Shown here one piece after another: positions 17,635 to 26,899 of a stretch of 64,000 nt of DNA (its first letter is position 1; the number at the start of each line of letters is the position of its first letter). The position numbers and the translations under genes are program-made. The notes below the pieces were generated by a model that worked only from the letters and a program-made list of their open reading frames with translations, was not told where the DNA came from and did not search any database. Location: contig DAISIR010000002.1 in NCBI GenBank assembly GCA_036821905.1, positions 186,001 through 250,000 on the forward strand, in the 5' to 3' direction. This stretch comes from Brooklawnia sp937867175. Lineage in GTDB: Bacteria > Actinomycetota > Actinomycetes > Propionibacteriales > Propionibacteriaceae.

Positions 17635-19142
17635 TGAACGACACCATCCACGCCACTGCCGCCGAATTGGCGGCCCGGATCGCGTCCGGTGAACAGAGCG
17701 CCGAAGAAGTCACTCGCGCCCACCTGGACCGGATAGCGGCCGTGGACGAGCAGGTCCATGCCTTCTTGGCGGTGGACGGCGAGCGCGCCCTGTCACAGGC
17801 CCGTGCCGTGGACGCCAAGCGGGCGTCCGGCGAGCCGCTCACAGCACTGGCCGGCGTCCCGGTGGCGGTCAAAGACCTGTTCTGCTATCAGGGATTGCCC
17901 ACCACTGCCGCTTCCCGGATGCTGGAGAACTGGGTGCCACCGTACAACTCGACCGTCGTCGACCGGCTGTTGGCGAGTGACCTGGTGATCTTGGGCAAGA
18001 CCAACCTCGACGAGTTCGCGATGGGGTCGTCTACCGAGACCTCGGCGTTCGGGCCGACCCGTAATCCGTGGGATCTCGGCCGTATCCCGGGCGGCTCCGG
18101 CGGCGGCTCCGCGGCAGCGTTGGCCGCCTTCGAGGCGCCGCTGGCGGTCGGCACGGACACCGGCGGTTCGATCCGGCAACCCGCCTCGGTGACCGGCACG
18201 GTGGGTGTCAAGCCGACCTACGGCGGGGTTTCCCGGTACGGGGTGATCGCGATGGCGTCCTCGCTCGACCAGCCCGGTCCGTGCGCCCGCACGGTGCTGG
18301 ACGCCGCCCTGCTGCACCAGGTGATGGCGGGCCATGATCCGGCGGACTCCACGTCCATCGATGCCCCGGTACCCGACGTGGTGACGGCCGCTCGCAGGGC
18401 CGAGGTCAAAGGGCTGCGAATTGGGGTGGTGACCGAACTCGGCGGCGAGGGCTACGCCACGGGAGTCGAGGCGCGCTTCGCCGAGGCGGTCGAGCTCCTT
18501 TCATCCCTCGGCGCCGAGATCGTCGAGGTGAGCTGTCCGAACTTCGTCCACGCATTAGCCGCGTACTACCTGATCATGCCCGCCGAGGTGTCCAGCAACT
18601 TGGCCCGTTATGACGGCATGCGATACGGCCTTCGGGTGGGCGACGACGGGGTTGCGTCCACCGAGCAGGTGATGCGAGCCAGCCGCGCGGCCGGCTTCGG
18701 CGACGAGGTGAAGCGGCGCATCATCATCGGCACCTACGCGCTGTCGGCCGGTTACTATGACGCCTATTACGGCTCAGCTCAGAAGGTTCGCACGCTGATC
18801 CGCGCCGATTTCGAGGCGGCCTTCGAGCACTGCGATGTGCTGGTCTCACCGGCCACCCCGACCACCGCCTTCCGGTTCGGCGAGCGCATGACCGATCCGC
18901 TCGCGATGTACAAGTCCGATCTGTGCACGATCCCGGCGAACCTGGCCGGGAACGCCGCAGCCAGCGTCCCGATCGGACTTGCCGACGAGGACGGTCTGCC
19001 GGTTGGGCTGCAGATCATGGCACCCGCCCTGGCCGATGACCGGTGTTACCTCGTCGGGGCGGCTGTGGAGGCCGGCCTCGCCGATCGGTGGGGCGGCCCG
19101 CTGCTCGACCGCATTCCGGCACTGGAGGAGACACCACGATGA
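17634..19142 (+). CDS. gatA: Asp-tRNA(Asn)/Glu-tRNA(Gln) amidotransferase subunit A
   Basis: Amidase-signature subunit that releases ammonia from glutamine and channels it to GatB. It has 502 residues. The Ser-cisSer-Lys triad is visible: Lys80 in VAVKDLF, Ser155 in GGSGGGSAA and nucleophile Ser179 in GTDTGGSIRQPAS, each one residue past the S. aureus numbering. Start ATG 17634 overlaps the gatC stop and its own stop overlaps the gatB start (ATGA), so all three subunits are translationally coupled. Confidence 0.97.
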   Translation: MNDTIHATAAELAARIASGEQSAEEVTRAHLDRIAAVDEQVHAFLAVDGERALSQARAVDAKRASGEPLTALAGVPVAVKDLFCYQGLPTTAASRMLENWVPPYNSTVVDRLLASDLVILGKTNLDEFAMGSSTETSAFGPTRNPWDLGRIPGGSGGGSAAALAAFEAPLAVGTDTGGSIRQPASVTGTVGVKPTYGGVSRYGVIAMASSLDQPGPCARTVLDAALLHQVMAGHDPADSTSIDAPVPDVVTAARRAEVKGLRIGVVTELGGEGYATGVEARFAEAVELLSSLGAEIVEVSCPNFVHALAAYYLIMPAEVSSNLARYDGMRYGLRVGDDGVASTEQVMRASRAAGFGDEVKRRIIIGTYALSAGYYDAYYGSAQKVRTLIRADFEAAFEHCDVLVSPATPTTAFRFGERMTDPLAMYKSDLCTIPANLAGNAAASVPIGLADEDGLPVGLQIMAPALADDRCYLVGAAVEAGLADRWGGPLLDRIPALEETPR

Positions 19143-20635
19143 ACGCCCTGGATGAACTGATGGACTACGACGAGGTGATGGCCGCCTATGACGTGGTGAT
19201 CGGCCTGGAGGTGCACGTCGAACTCGACACCAAGTCGAAGATGTGGTGCGGCTGCAGCACTGACTTCGGCGGTGCCCCCAACTCGCACACCTGCCCAGTC
19301 TGCCTCGGCCTGCCTGGCTCACTGCCCGTGGTGAACCGGACTGCCGTCGAGTCGGCCATCCGGATCGGCCTGAGCCTGGGCTGTCGGATCGCCGAGTGGT
19401 GCCGGTTCGCGCGGAAGAACTACTTCTACCCGGACATGACGAAGAACTACCAGATCTCGCAGTACGACGAACCGCTGTGTTTCGACGGCGAGGTCGCCAT
19501 CGTGGTGGACGGGCAGTCCTATGCGATCCCGATCGAGCGTGTCCACATGGAGGAGGACGCCGGCAAGACCTCCCACGTGGGCGGTGCCGGGCGGATCCAG
19601 GGCGCCGACTACTCGCTGCTCGACTACAACCGGGCCGGCGTCCCGCTCATGGAGATCGTCACCAAACCGGTGCTGGGAACCGGTGAGGAAGGTCCCGCGG
19701 TGGCGCGCGAGTACATGGCCCACCTGCGGGAATTGATGCGGGCGCTCGGCGTCTCCCAGGCCCGGATGGAGCGCGGCAACATGCGTTGTGACGCGAACAT
19801 CTCGTTGATGCCGAAGGGCTCCAGCGAACTTGGCACGCGCACCGAGACCAAGAACATCAACTCGCTGAGGTCGGTCGAGGCCGCACTGCGCTACGAGATC
19901 CGCAGACAAGGCGCGGTGCTGGCGGGCGGCGGACGGGTGGTCCAGGAGACCCGCATGTGGCATGAGGAGGGGTACACCACCGCAGGCCGCTCGAAGGAGA
20001 CCGCTGAGGACTATCGCTACTTCCCCGAACCCGACCTGGTGCCGGTGGCGCCCAGCCGCGAATGGGTGGCGCAGCTGCGCACGACACTGCCCGAGCCACC
20101 GTCCGAACGCAAGATCCGACTGCAGGCCGACTGGGGTTTCACCGACCTGGAGATGCGCGACGTCAACGGCAACGAGGGTGCCATCGACCTGATCGAGCAG
20201 ACGGTCAGCGCCGGCGCATCGCCGGCCACCGCCCGAAAATGGTGGCTGACCGAACTGGCCCGCCGCGCCAACGAAGCCGGTGTCGGGCTCGACGAGGTGG
20301 GTATGGGTCCGGCCCAGGTGGCTGACCTGCAGCGACTGGTGGACGACGGCACGCTGACCGACAAGCTGGCTCGTCAGGTCATCGACGGCGTGCTGGCCGG
20401 CGAGGGGGAGCCTGCGGACGTGGTGACTGCCCGCGGTCTTGCTGTGGTCAGCGATGAGGGTGCCCTCGCCGAGGCGGTCGACGTCGCGATCGCGGCCAAT
20501 CCTGCGGTCGCCCAGAAGGTCCGGGACGGCAAGGTCCAGGCGGCCGGCGCGCTGATCGGTGCGGTGATGAAGGCGATGAAGGGTCAGGCCGACGCCGCGC
20601 GCGTGCGTGAACTGGTTCTAGAGAAGCTGTCCTGA
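19139..20635 (+). CDS. gatB: Asp-tRNA(Asn)/Glu-tRNA(Gln) amidotransferase subunit B
   Basis: Activates the tRNA-bound Glu or Asp with ATP and transfers ammonia to form Gln- or Asn-tRNA. ATG 19139 has GGAGGAG 8 bases upstream and overlaps the gatA stop, giving 498 residues; the longer in-frame reading from 19043 lies inside gatA. IGLEVHVELDTKSKMWCGC at the N-terminus is the family signature, including cysteines of the zinc site, and the PFPMDYN-like core is followed by the helical and YqeY-like C-terminal domain (about 350-498). Presence of GatCAB suggests indirect synthesis of Gln- and/or Asn-tRNA. Confidence 0.96.
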   Translation: MNALDELMDYDEVMAAYDVVIGLEVHVELDTKSKMWCGCSTDFGGAPNSHTCPVCLGLPGSLPVVNRTAVESAIRIGLSLGCRIAEWCRFARKNYFYPDMTKNYQISQYDEPLCFDGEVAIVVDGQSYAIPIERVHMEEDAGKTSHVGGAGRIQGADYSLLDYNRAGVPLMEIVTKPVLGTGEEGPAVAREYMAHLRELMRALGVSQARMERGNMRCDANISLMPKGSSELGTRTETKNINSLRSVEAALRYEIRRQGAVLAGGGRVVQETRMWHEEGYTTAGRSKETAEDYRYFPEPDLVPVAPSREWVAQLRTTLPEPPSERKIRLQADWGFTDLEMRDVNGNEGAIDLIEQTVSAGASPATARKWWLTELARRANEAGVGLDEVGMGPAQVADLQRLVDDGTLTDKLARQVIDGVLAGEGEPADVVTARGLAVVSDEGALAEAVDVAIAANPAVAQKVRDGKVQAAGALIGAVMKAMKGQADAARVRELVLEKLS

Positions 20636-20683
20636 ATCGCAGCGCAGAGGCGTCCGCCATTGGGAACGCGAACGTGCCGCTTG

Positions 20684-20710
20684 GGCGCCATGGGTAACAA
20701 TGGCGCCATG
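20684..20710 (+). promoter_or_regulatory. trpE start region: inverted repeat and twin start context
   Basis: GGCGCCAT (20684-20691) and ATGGCGCC (20700-20707) form an 8-bp inverted repeat with an 8-base loop directly before the trpE ATG. The same DNA gives two in-frame ATGs, 20690 and 20708, each within GGCGCCATGG. AACAAT ends 6 bases before the second ATG and can act as a -10. No leader peptide with Trp codons and no attenuator is visible. Confidence 0.5.
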
Positions 20711-22282
20711 GCCGATGAGATCCCGCAGCGTGCTCATGGCGGCGCAGGGCAAGTGATAGCCGAGTCATTGATCCGCCCAAGCCTGGACGAGTTCATCGAA
20801 CAGGCCAATACCCGACGGGTGATCAGCATCCATGCCCGGCTGCTCGCCGACGACCTCACCCCGGTCGGACTCTACGAACACCTGTGCGGCGACCGGGCCG
20901 GCACCTTCCTGTTCGAGTCCGCCGAGCAAGGGGTTTGGTCGCGCTGGTCTTTCGTCGGGGTGAACAGTGCCGCCACCTTGGTGGCCGACCACGGCACGAT
21001 CAGCTGGCGTGGGCGTCCGATCACGGGTTTGCCCACCGAGGGCGCGCCACTTCGCGTGCTCGGTGAGGTCTTGGAGTCGCTGCATACCCCCCGCGCTCCA
21101 GGGCTGCCACCGTTCACCTCCGGGATGGTTGGCTACCTCGGATACGACCTGGTCCGCGAGAACGAGCGCATTCCCGACACCAACCCGGATGACATCGGCG
21201 TGCCTGAGATGGTGATGATGCTTGCCAGCGACATGGCGGTGCTCGACCATCACACCGGCGAAGTCTGGCTGATCGCCAACGCAATCAACTACGACGCCTC
21301 GTCCGAGCGGGCCGAGCAAGCCTGGCGGGACGCGGTCGACCGCGTCCAGTCGATGGCCGCCCGGCTCGCCGAACCCCGGCGCAGCCTATTGGCCACCCGG
21401 ACGCCGAATGCGTCCGGCCAGGTCAAACGGCAGCGCAGCCGCGACGAGTTCATGGCGATGGTCGAACAAGCGCAGGAGCACATCCGGGCCGGTGACGTCT
21501 TCCAAGTGGTGCCGAGCCAACGCTTCGAGTTGGCAACCGACGCCGACGCCCTGGCCGTCTACCGGGAGCTGCGGCTGACCAACCCAAGCCCCTACCTGTA
21601 CCTGTTGCGGCTGGTCGGTCAGGACGGGCCGTTCGCGCTGGTCGGGTCGAGCCCCGAGGCGTTGGTTACCGTCAAATCCGGCTTGGCGACCACCCGGCCG
21701 ATAGCCGGCACCCGCCCGCGCGGGGCGGACCCCGCCGGCGACCTTGCGTTGGAGCAGGAACTGTTGGCGGACGAGAAAGAGCGCGCCGAGCATCTGATGC
21801 TGGTCGACCTGGGCCGCAACGACTTGGGCCGGGTCTGCGAACCCGGCACGGTCGAGGTGACCGAGTTCATGGCTGTGCACCGCTACAGCCACGTCATGCA
21901 CCTGGAGGCCAGTGTGGTGGGACGAGTCCAGCCCGGCCGCAGTGCGTTGGACGTCACGATGGCCTGTTTCCCGGCGGGTACGCTATCAGGGGCACCAAAG
22001 GTGCGGGCGATGGAAATCATCGACGACCTCGAGGTGTCGCGCCGCGGACCGTACGGAGGAGTGGTCGGGTACTTCGACTTCACCGGCGATTCGGACGCGG
22101 CGATCGCCATCCGTACCGCGTTGCTGAAGGACGGCGTCGCCTATGTGCAGGCGGGCGCGGGAATCGTGGCCGACTCGGTGCCACTGAACGAGGACGAGGA
22201 GACCCGCGCCAAGGCGGCAGCCGTGCTGGGCTCCGTGGCCCGGGCCAGCGGTCTGGAGCGTGTTGAGGAGGAGATTTCGTGA
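20708..22282 (+). CDS. trpE: Anthranilate synthase component I
   Basis: Forms anthranilate from chorismate with ammonia from a TrpG subunit that is not in this window. Start ATG 20708 gives 524 residues; ATG 20690 in the same frame adds six. Chorismate-binding domain motifs are clear in the C-terminal two thirds: RAGDVFQVVPSQRF, SSPEALVTV, PIAGTRPRG, DLGRNDLGRVC and GTLSGAPKVRAMEII. The N-terminal part carries the feedback region (LFESAEQGVWSRWSFVG in the LLES-like position). Its stop overlaps the trpC start (GTGA), so trpE and trpC are coupled with no trpD, trpG or trpF between them. Confidence 0.95.
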   Translation: MADEIPQRAHGGAGQVIAESLIRPSLDEFIEQANTRRVISIHARLLADDLTPVGLYEHLCGDRAGTFLFESAEQGVWSRWSFVGVNSAATLVADHGTISWRGRPITGLPTEGAPLRVLGEVLESLHTPRAPGLPPFTSGMVGYLGYDLVRENERIPDTNPDDIGVPEMVMMLASDMAVLDHHTGEVWLIANAINYDASSERAEQAWRDAVDRVQSMAARLAEPRRSLLATRTPNASGQVKRQRSRDEFMAMVEQAQEHIRAGDVFQVVPSQRFELATDADALAVYRELRLTNPSPYLYLLRLVGQDGPFALVGSSPEALVTVKSGLATTRPIAGTRPRGADPAGDLALEQELLADEKERAEHLMLVDLGRNDLGRVCEPGTVEVTEFMAVHRYSHVMHLEASVVGRVQPGRSALDVTMACFPAGTLSGAPKVRAMEIIDDLEVSRRGPYGGVVGYFDFTGDSDAAIAIRTALLKDGVAYVQAGAGIVADSVPLNEDEETRAKAAAVLGSVARASGLERVEEEIS

Positions 22283-23079
22283 GCAATGTCCTGGAGGAGA
22301 TCGTCGCCGGTGTTCGGGAGGATCTCGCTGAGCGGATGACAAGGTTGCCGCTCGACAAGATCGCTGCCCAGGCAGTCGAGGCACCACCGAGCCGCGACGC
22401 GCTGCGAGCCCTCAGCGGTCCGCGGCTGTCGGTGATCTCTGAGGTGAAGAGGTCCAGCCCGTCCAAGGGTGCCTTGGCCGACATCCCAGCGCCCGCCGAC
22501 CTGGCACGCGCGTATGCGACTGGCGGCGCATCGGCGATCTCGGTGCTCACCGAACGGCGTCGCTTCGGCGGGTCGTTGGCCGACCTGGACGCGGTGCGGG
22601 CGGCCGTCGACCTGCCGGTCCTGCGCAAGGACTTCGTGGTCGAGCCCTACCAGGTCTACGAGGCCCGGGCCCACGGTGCCGACTTGGTGCTGCTGATCGT
22701 CGCCGCGCTGGGCGACCGGCAGTTGGCCGATCTGCACAAGCTCGCACTGGACTTGGGGCTCACGCCCTTGGTCGAGGTGCACACGCCCGACGAGGCCAGT
22801 CGGGCGGTTGATCTCGGTGCCCGCCTGATCGGGGTGAACAACCGCAACTTGAAGACCCTAGAGGTCGACCTGGCGATGTTCGAGACCATCGTCCCGCTAC
22901 TGCCTGGCGATACTGTGAAGGTGGCCGAGTCCGGCATCCTGCTACCCGAGCACGCCGCCCGCGTGCGGGCTGCCGGCGCCGATGCCATCCTGGTCGGCGA
23001 GGCGCTGGTCACCGCCAACAATCCCCAGACCGCCATCGCAGCCTTGATCGCTGCCGCCGACTCCCAGGACCCCCGATGA
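22279..23079 (+). CDS. trpC: Indole-3-glycerol phosphate synthase
   Basis: Closes the indole ring from CdRP. It has 266 residues, a single-domain TrpC as usual in actinobacteria, not the TrpC-TrpF fusion of enterobacteria. The TIM-barrel motifs SEVKRSSPSKG (catalytic lysine), RKDFVVEPYQVYEAR, LLIVAAL, VEVHTPDEA, GVNNRNLKT and AESGI are present. GTG 22279 has GAGGAGGAG upstream and overlaps the trpE stop; its own stop overlaps the trpB start by four bases. Confidence 0.96.
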   Translation: MSNVLEEIVAGVREDLAERMTRLPLDKIAAQAVEAPPSRDALRALSGPRLSVISEVKRSSPSKGALADIPAPADLARAYATGGASAISVLTERRRFGGSLADLDAVRAAVDLPVLRKDFVVEPYQVYEARAHGADLVLLIVAALGDRQLADLHKLALDLGLTPLVEVHTPDEASRAVDLGARLIGVNNRNLKTLEVDLAMFETIVPLLPGDTVKVAESGILLPEHAARVRAAGADAILVGEALVTANNPQTAIAALIAAADSQDPR

Positions 23080-24320
23080 CCCCCACCAAGTACCCCGACG
23101 CCACGGGCCACTTCGACATCTTCGGTGGCAGCTTCGTCCCCGAGGCGCTGCGCGCGGCCCTCGCCGAGTTGACCGAGGCCTTCACCCATGCCCAGTCCGA
23201 CCCCGAATTCGCCACCGAGGTCGCCGACCTGCAAGTCAACTACGCCGGACGGCCCAGCCCATTGACCGAGGCGAAGCGGTTCAGCCAGCACTGCGGCAAC
23301 GCGACCATCCTGCTGAAGCGGGAGGACCTCAACCACACCGGCTCCCACAAGATCAACAACGTCATCGGCCAAGGCCTGCTGACCAAGCGGATGGGCAAGA
23401 CCCGGGTCATCGCGGAAACCGGGGCCGGGCAGCACGGTGTCGCCACTGCCACCATCGCAGCGCTGCTAGGCTTCGAGTGCCGCGTCTACATGGGCCGAGT
23501 CGACACCGAACGCCAAGCACTGAACGTGGCGCGCATGCAACTGCTGGGCGCCGAGGTGGTGGCCGTCGAGGCCGGCAGCCAGACCCTCAAGGACGCCATG
23601 AACGAGGCGATGCGCGACTGGGTCACCAACGTCGAAAACACCCACTACCTGATAGGCAGCGCGTCTGGGCCGCATCCCTTCCCGATGATGGTTCGCGAGT
23701 TCCAGCGCATCATCAGCACCGAGGCACGCGCCCAGGTGCTGGAGCGCTTCGGGCGGCTACCCGACATCGTTTGCGCCTGTGTCGGTGGCGGTTCCAATGC
23801 CATCGGCATGTTCGCCGACTTCCTCGACGACACCCAGGTGCAGCTGTACGGTTTCGAAGCCGGCGGCGCAGGGGTGGCTACCGGGCAGCACGCTGCGTCC
23901 ATCACCGGCGGTTCGATCGGCGTCCTGCACGGTACCCGGACCTTCGTCCTGCAGGACGAGGACGGGCAGACCATCGAGTCACACTCAATCTCGGCAGGCT
24001 TGGATTATCCGGCAGTCGGCCCGCAGCATGCGCTGCTGGCGAAGACCGGCCGGGCGACCTACGAGCCGGTCGATGACGCGGAGGCCATGGACGCCTTCCG
24101 GCTGCTCAGTCGCACCGAAGGCATCATGCCGGCCATCGAATCGGCCCATGCGGTCGCGGGTGCCCGTCGGCTGGGTCTGCGGCTGGCCGAGACGGACCCG
24201 GACACGCGCCCGCTCATCGTGGTCAACCTGTCCGGACGAGGCGACAAGGATGTGGACACCGCGATGGCCTACTTCGGCATCCGCGGGGTGGCCGACAGGT
24301 CGACGGGAGCGCTGAAGTGA
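23076..24320 (+). CDS. trpB: Tryptophan synthase beta subunit
   Basis: PLP enzyme joining indole with serine to make tryptophan, in complex with TrpA. It has 414 residues. The PLP lysine is in NHTGSHKINN (Lys92). ETGAGQHGVATAT, the glycine-rich phosphate loop CVGGGSNAIGMF and the C-terminal VNLSGRGDKD are all intact. It is a TrpB1-type sequence, consistent with the adjacent trpA. Overlaps of four bases on both sides show tight coupling. Confidence 0.97.
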   Translation: MTPTKYPDATGHFDIFGGSFVPEALRAALAELTEAFTHAQSDPEFATEVADLQVNYAGRPSPLTEAKRFSQHCGNATILLKREDLNHTGSHKINNVIGQGLLTKRMGKTRVIAETGAGQHGVATATIAALLGFECRVYMGRVDTERQALNVARMQLLGAEVVAVEAGSQTLKDAMNEAMRDWVTNVENTHYLIGSASGPHPFPMMVREFQRIISTEARAQVLERFGRLPDIVCACVGGGSNAIGMFADFLDDTQVQLYGFEAGGAGVATGQHAASITGGSIGVLHGTRTFVLQDEDGQTIESHSISAGLDYPAVGPQHALLAKTGRATYEPVDDAEAMDAFRLLSRTEGIMPAIESAHAVAGARRLGLRLAETDPDTRPLIVVNLSGRGDKDVDTAMAYFGIRGVADRSTGALK

Positions 24321-25159
24321 AGGCATACGATCCCCGGCTGGGCATCTCTGGCCACGTGCTGCGTCAGGCCGGCGAATCGGGACGCGCCGCCCTGGTCGCC
24401 TACCTGCCGGTCGGTTTCCCGTCGGTGCCCGGCTCCTTGGCGGCCATGCGGGCGGTCATTGAGGGCACCGACGGGGTGGGCGCCGACCTGGTGGAGATCG
24501 GTATGCCCTACTCCGATCCGATGATGGACGGGCTGGCGATCCAGCACGCCACCACGCGCGCCTTGGAGCGTGGGGTGCGCACCCGCGACGTCTTCACCGC
24601 ATCCGAGACGGTGGCGGCGGCCGGCGCGACCCCGATGGTGATGATCTACTGGAACCTGGTCGAACGCTACGGTGTGGCGGCGTTCGCCCGTGACCTGGCC
24701 GCTGCCGGCGGCGCTGGATTGATCACCCCCGATCTGACACCCGACGAGGCCGGCGAATGGATGGCGGCCTCCGATTCCCATGGGCTCGACCGCGTCTTCC
24801 TGATTGCGCCCAGTTCCACCGACGAGCGCATTCGCGAAACCATGGCCGCCTGTCGCGGCTGGGTCTACGCCACTTCGGTGATGGGGGTGACCGGCGTCCG
24901 ATCCGAGACATCCTCGGCCGCTCCGGTGATCGTCCAGCGCGCCCGGAAGGCCGACCCGAGTCTGCCCGTCGGTGTCGGGCTGGGTGTGTCCAACGGCGAC
25001 CAGGCTGCCGAGGTGGGCAGCTACGCGGACGCGGTCATCGTCGGCTCAGCGCTGGTCAACTGCCTGATCGCGGCCGACGATGCCGGCAGCGACGACTTGA
25101 CCGGATTGCGAGAGAAAGCCGCCGACCTGGCTGCCGGCGTACGCCGGAGCCGCCGGTGA
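24317..25159 (+). CDS. trpA: Tryptophan synthase alpha subunit
   Basis: Cleaves indole-3-glycerol phosphate to indole, which is channelled to TrpB. It has 280 residues with GTG start. The catalytic pair is visible in LVEIGMPYSDPMMDG: Glu60 and Asp71, equivalent to Glu49 and Asp60 of Salmonella. The phosphate-binding loops GVGLGVSNGDQ and GSALV are present. It overlaps trpB and lgt by four bases each. Confidence 0.97.
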   Translation: MKAYDPRLGISGHVLRQAGESGRAALVAYLPVGFPSVPGSLAAMRAVIEGTDGVGADLVEIGMPYSDPMMDGLAIQHATTRALERGVRTRDVFTASETVAAAGATPMVMIYWNLVERYGVAAFARDLAAAGGAGLITPDLTPDEAGEWMAASDSHGLDRVFLIAPSSTDERIRETMAACRGWVYATSVMGVTGVRSETSSAAPVIVQRARKADPSLPVGVGLGVSNGDQAAEVGSYADAVIVGSALVNCLIAADDAGSDDLTGLREKAADLAAGVRRSRR

Positions 25160-26019
25160 CTCCGCTGCAGATCCCAGCTCCGCCAGCCGGGGGTTTCTTC
25201 ATCGGCCCGGTCGAGATCCGCTACTACGCGATCTGCATCCTGGTCGGCATCTTCATCGCAGCGTGGCTGAGTCGGCGCAGGTTCGTCCAGCGTGGCGGCG
25301 ACGCTGACCGTTTCGACACCATCGCACTGATCCTGGTGGTGGTCGGGATCATCGGTGCTCGCCTCTATCACGTGATCACCGACTACCAGCTGTACTTCGG
25401 TCCGGGACGCAACCCGTGGCAGGCGTTCAATATTCGCAGCGGCGGCCTCGGCATCTGGGGCGGTGTGATGCTCGGTGCGTTCGCCGCTTGGCTGTTGGCC
25501 CGGCGCTACCGGTTCAGCTTCGGGGAACTGGCGGACGTCATCGCGCCGGGACTGCTGTTTGCGCAATCGCTGGGGCGACTGGGCAACTGGTTCAACCAGG
25601 AACTGTTCGGTCGGCCCACCGACCTGCCGTGGGCGCTGTACGTCGAACCGCGATACCGACCCACCGGCTACGAGTCGTATTCGACCTACCACCCGACCTT
25701 CCTGTACGAGATGGTCTGGACGGGGCTCGGTGGTTTCGTCCTGCTGTGGGTCGAGCGCCGCTTCAAGCTGGGACGCGGCAAACTGTTCACCTGCTATGTC
25801 ATCTGGTACACCTTCGGCAGGTTCTTCATCGAGAGCCTGCGTATCGACCCCGTCAACCAGGTCGGGGGTTGGCGGGTCAACAGCTATGTCTCGCTGATTC
25901 TCTTCGCTGGGGCGGTGGCCCTGCTCATCTGGCAATTGCGGCGCCGGCCCGGTTACCAGCTGTGGTCCTTCGGCTTCGCCAAGCCGCAGGGCCACCTGGT
26001 GCCCGCACGGCCGCGCTAG
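25156..26019 (+). CDS. lgt: Prolipoprotein diacylglyceryl transferase
   Basis: Membrane enzyme that attaches diacylglycerol from phosphatidylglycerol to the lipobox cysteine of prelipoproteins. GTG 25156 overlaps the trpA stop and gives 287 residues; a longer in-frame reading lies inside trpA. Several hydrophobic segments are visible (about 15-35, 55-72, 95-115, 200-220, 245-265). The Lgt signature QSLGRLGNWFNQELFGRPT and the upstream SGGLGIWGGVMLG are intact. lgt after trpA is a known actinobacterial arrangement, presumably only for co-expression. Confidence 0.95.
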   Translation: MTPLQIPAPPAGGFFIGPVEIRYYAICILVGIFIAAWLSRRRFVQRGGDADRFDTIALILVVVGIIGARLYHVITDYQLYFGPGRNPWQAFNIRSGGLGIWGGVMLGAFAAWLLARRYRFSFGELADVIAPGLLFAQSLGRLGNWFNQELFGRPTDLPWALYVEPRYRPTGYESYSTYHPTFLYEMVWTGLGGFVLLWVERRFKLGRGKLFTCYVIWYTFGRFFIESLRIDPVNQVGGWRVNSYVSLILFAGAVALLIWQLRRRPGYQLWSFGFAKPQGHLVPARPR

Positions 26020-26039
26020 CCGCCCGGCAACGGCGAGCG
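26014..26039 (+). terminator. Terminator after lgt
   Basis: A 9-bp inverted repeat with one mismatch (arms 26014-26022 and 26031-26039) and an 8-base loop overlaps the lgt stop codon and is followed by TCTTT. It lies between the convergent lgt and nadC genes. Confidence 0.5.
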
Positions 26040-26047
26040 TCTTTGGC

Positions 26048-26899
26048 CTACGCGTCGAGTCCGAGGTCCAGGACGGGTGCCGAGTGGGTGATCCAGCCCG
26101 CGGAGATCAGGTCTACGCCAGTCTCTGCGAGGGCGGCAGCGGTCTGTGCCGTGATTCGTCCGGAAGCTTCGGTCACGAGCCGTCCGCCTACCAAGGCGAC
26201 TGCTTGGCGCAGCGTCTCCGGCCCCATGTTGTCCAACAGGACTGCCCGGCACGAGGCCACCAAGTCAGGGTCGGCGAGCACCTCGGCGAGCTGCTCAAGG
26301 GTGTCAACCTCGAATTCGATGGCAACCAGATGTCCCACACCTGACCGGGCCCGCCGGATCGCCTCCGGCAGACTGCCGGCGATCGCGATGTGGTTGTCCT
26401 TGATGAGGACGGCATCGTGCAGCCCGAAGCGGTGGTTCACCCCGCCCCCGGCCCGCACCGCCGCCTTCTCCAGTGCCCGCAGACCGACAGTGGTCTTGCG
26501 GGTGCAGGTGATCCGAGCCCGCGTGTGTGCGACCGCGGCCACCAGGCCCGCTGTCGCGCTGGCAACACCGCTGAGGTGGCAAAGCAGGTTCAGCGCGACG
26601 CGTTCCCCGCTCAGCAGGGCGCGGGTCGGCCCAAAGACCGTGGCCACGACGTCCCCCGGGGTCACGGAGGCGCCCTCGCCCAGTCGGACGTCCACCTGCA
26701 CCTCGGAGTCGAGCAGACGCCACGCGAGCGTGGCGGCGTCTATCCCGGAGATGACGCCTGGTTGGCGTGCCACCACATCGAAACCGGAGCGGTGGTCTGC
26801 CGAGACGATCGCGTTCGTGGTCAGATCGCCGGCAGTACCGAGGTCTTCGGCGAGGGCCCGGCGCACGGTGGGTTCGAGCAGTGCTGTGGGCAGGGTCAT
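26048..26899 (-). CDS. nadC: Nicotinate-nucleotide pyrophosphorylase (QPRTase)
   Basis: Converts quinolinate and PRPP to nicotinate mononucleotide, the third step of de novo NAD synthesis. ATG 26899 overlaps the nadB stop (ATGA) and gives 283 residues; a longer upstream reading lies within nadB. Family motifs are EDLGTAGDLTTNAIV, NLLCHLSGVAS, TRKTTVGLRALEKAAVRAGGG (PRPP and quinolinate binding), LIKDNHIA and LLDNMGPE. It is the last gene of the nadA-nadB-nadC operon. Confidence 0.96.
   Translation of the reverse strand: MTLPTALLEPTVRRALAEDLGTAGDLTTNAIVSADHRSGFDVVARQPGVISGIDAATLAWRLLDSEVQVDVRLGEGASVTPGDVVATVFGPTRALLSGERVALNLLCHLSGVASATAGLVAAVAHTRARITCTRKTTVGLRALEKAAVRAGGGVNHRFGLHDAVLIKDNHIAIAGSLPEAIRRARSGVGHLVAIEFEVDTLEQLAEVLADPDLVASCRAVLLDNMGPETLRQAVALVGGRLVTEASGRITAQTAAALAETGVDLISAGWITHSAPVLDLGLDA

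Noticed and set aside
9179..20651. A shared 14-mer (CGCAGCGCAGAGGC) near 9179 and after gatB at 20638
   Set aside because: One copy lies within glgX coding sequence, there is no wider similarity, and such GC-rich matches can arise by chance in a window of this size.
20636..20707. A trp attenuator or T-box before trpE
   Set aside because: The 72-base gap has no Trp-codon leader peptide and no competing hairpins followed by a U-tract.
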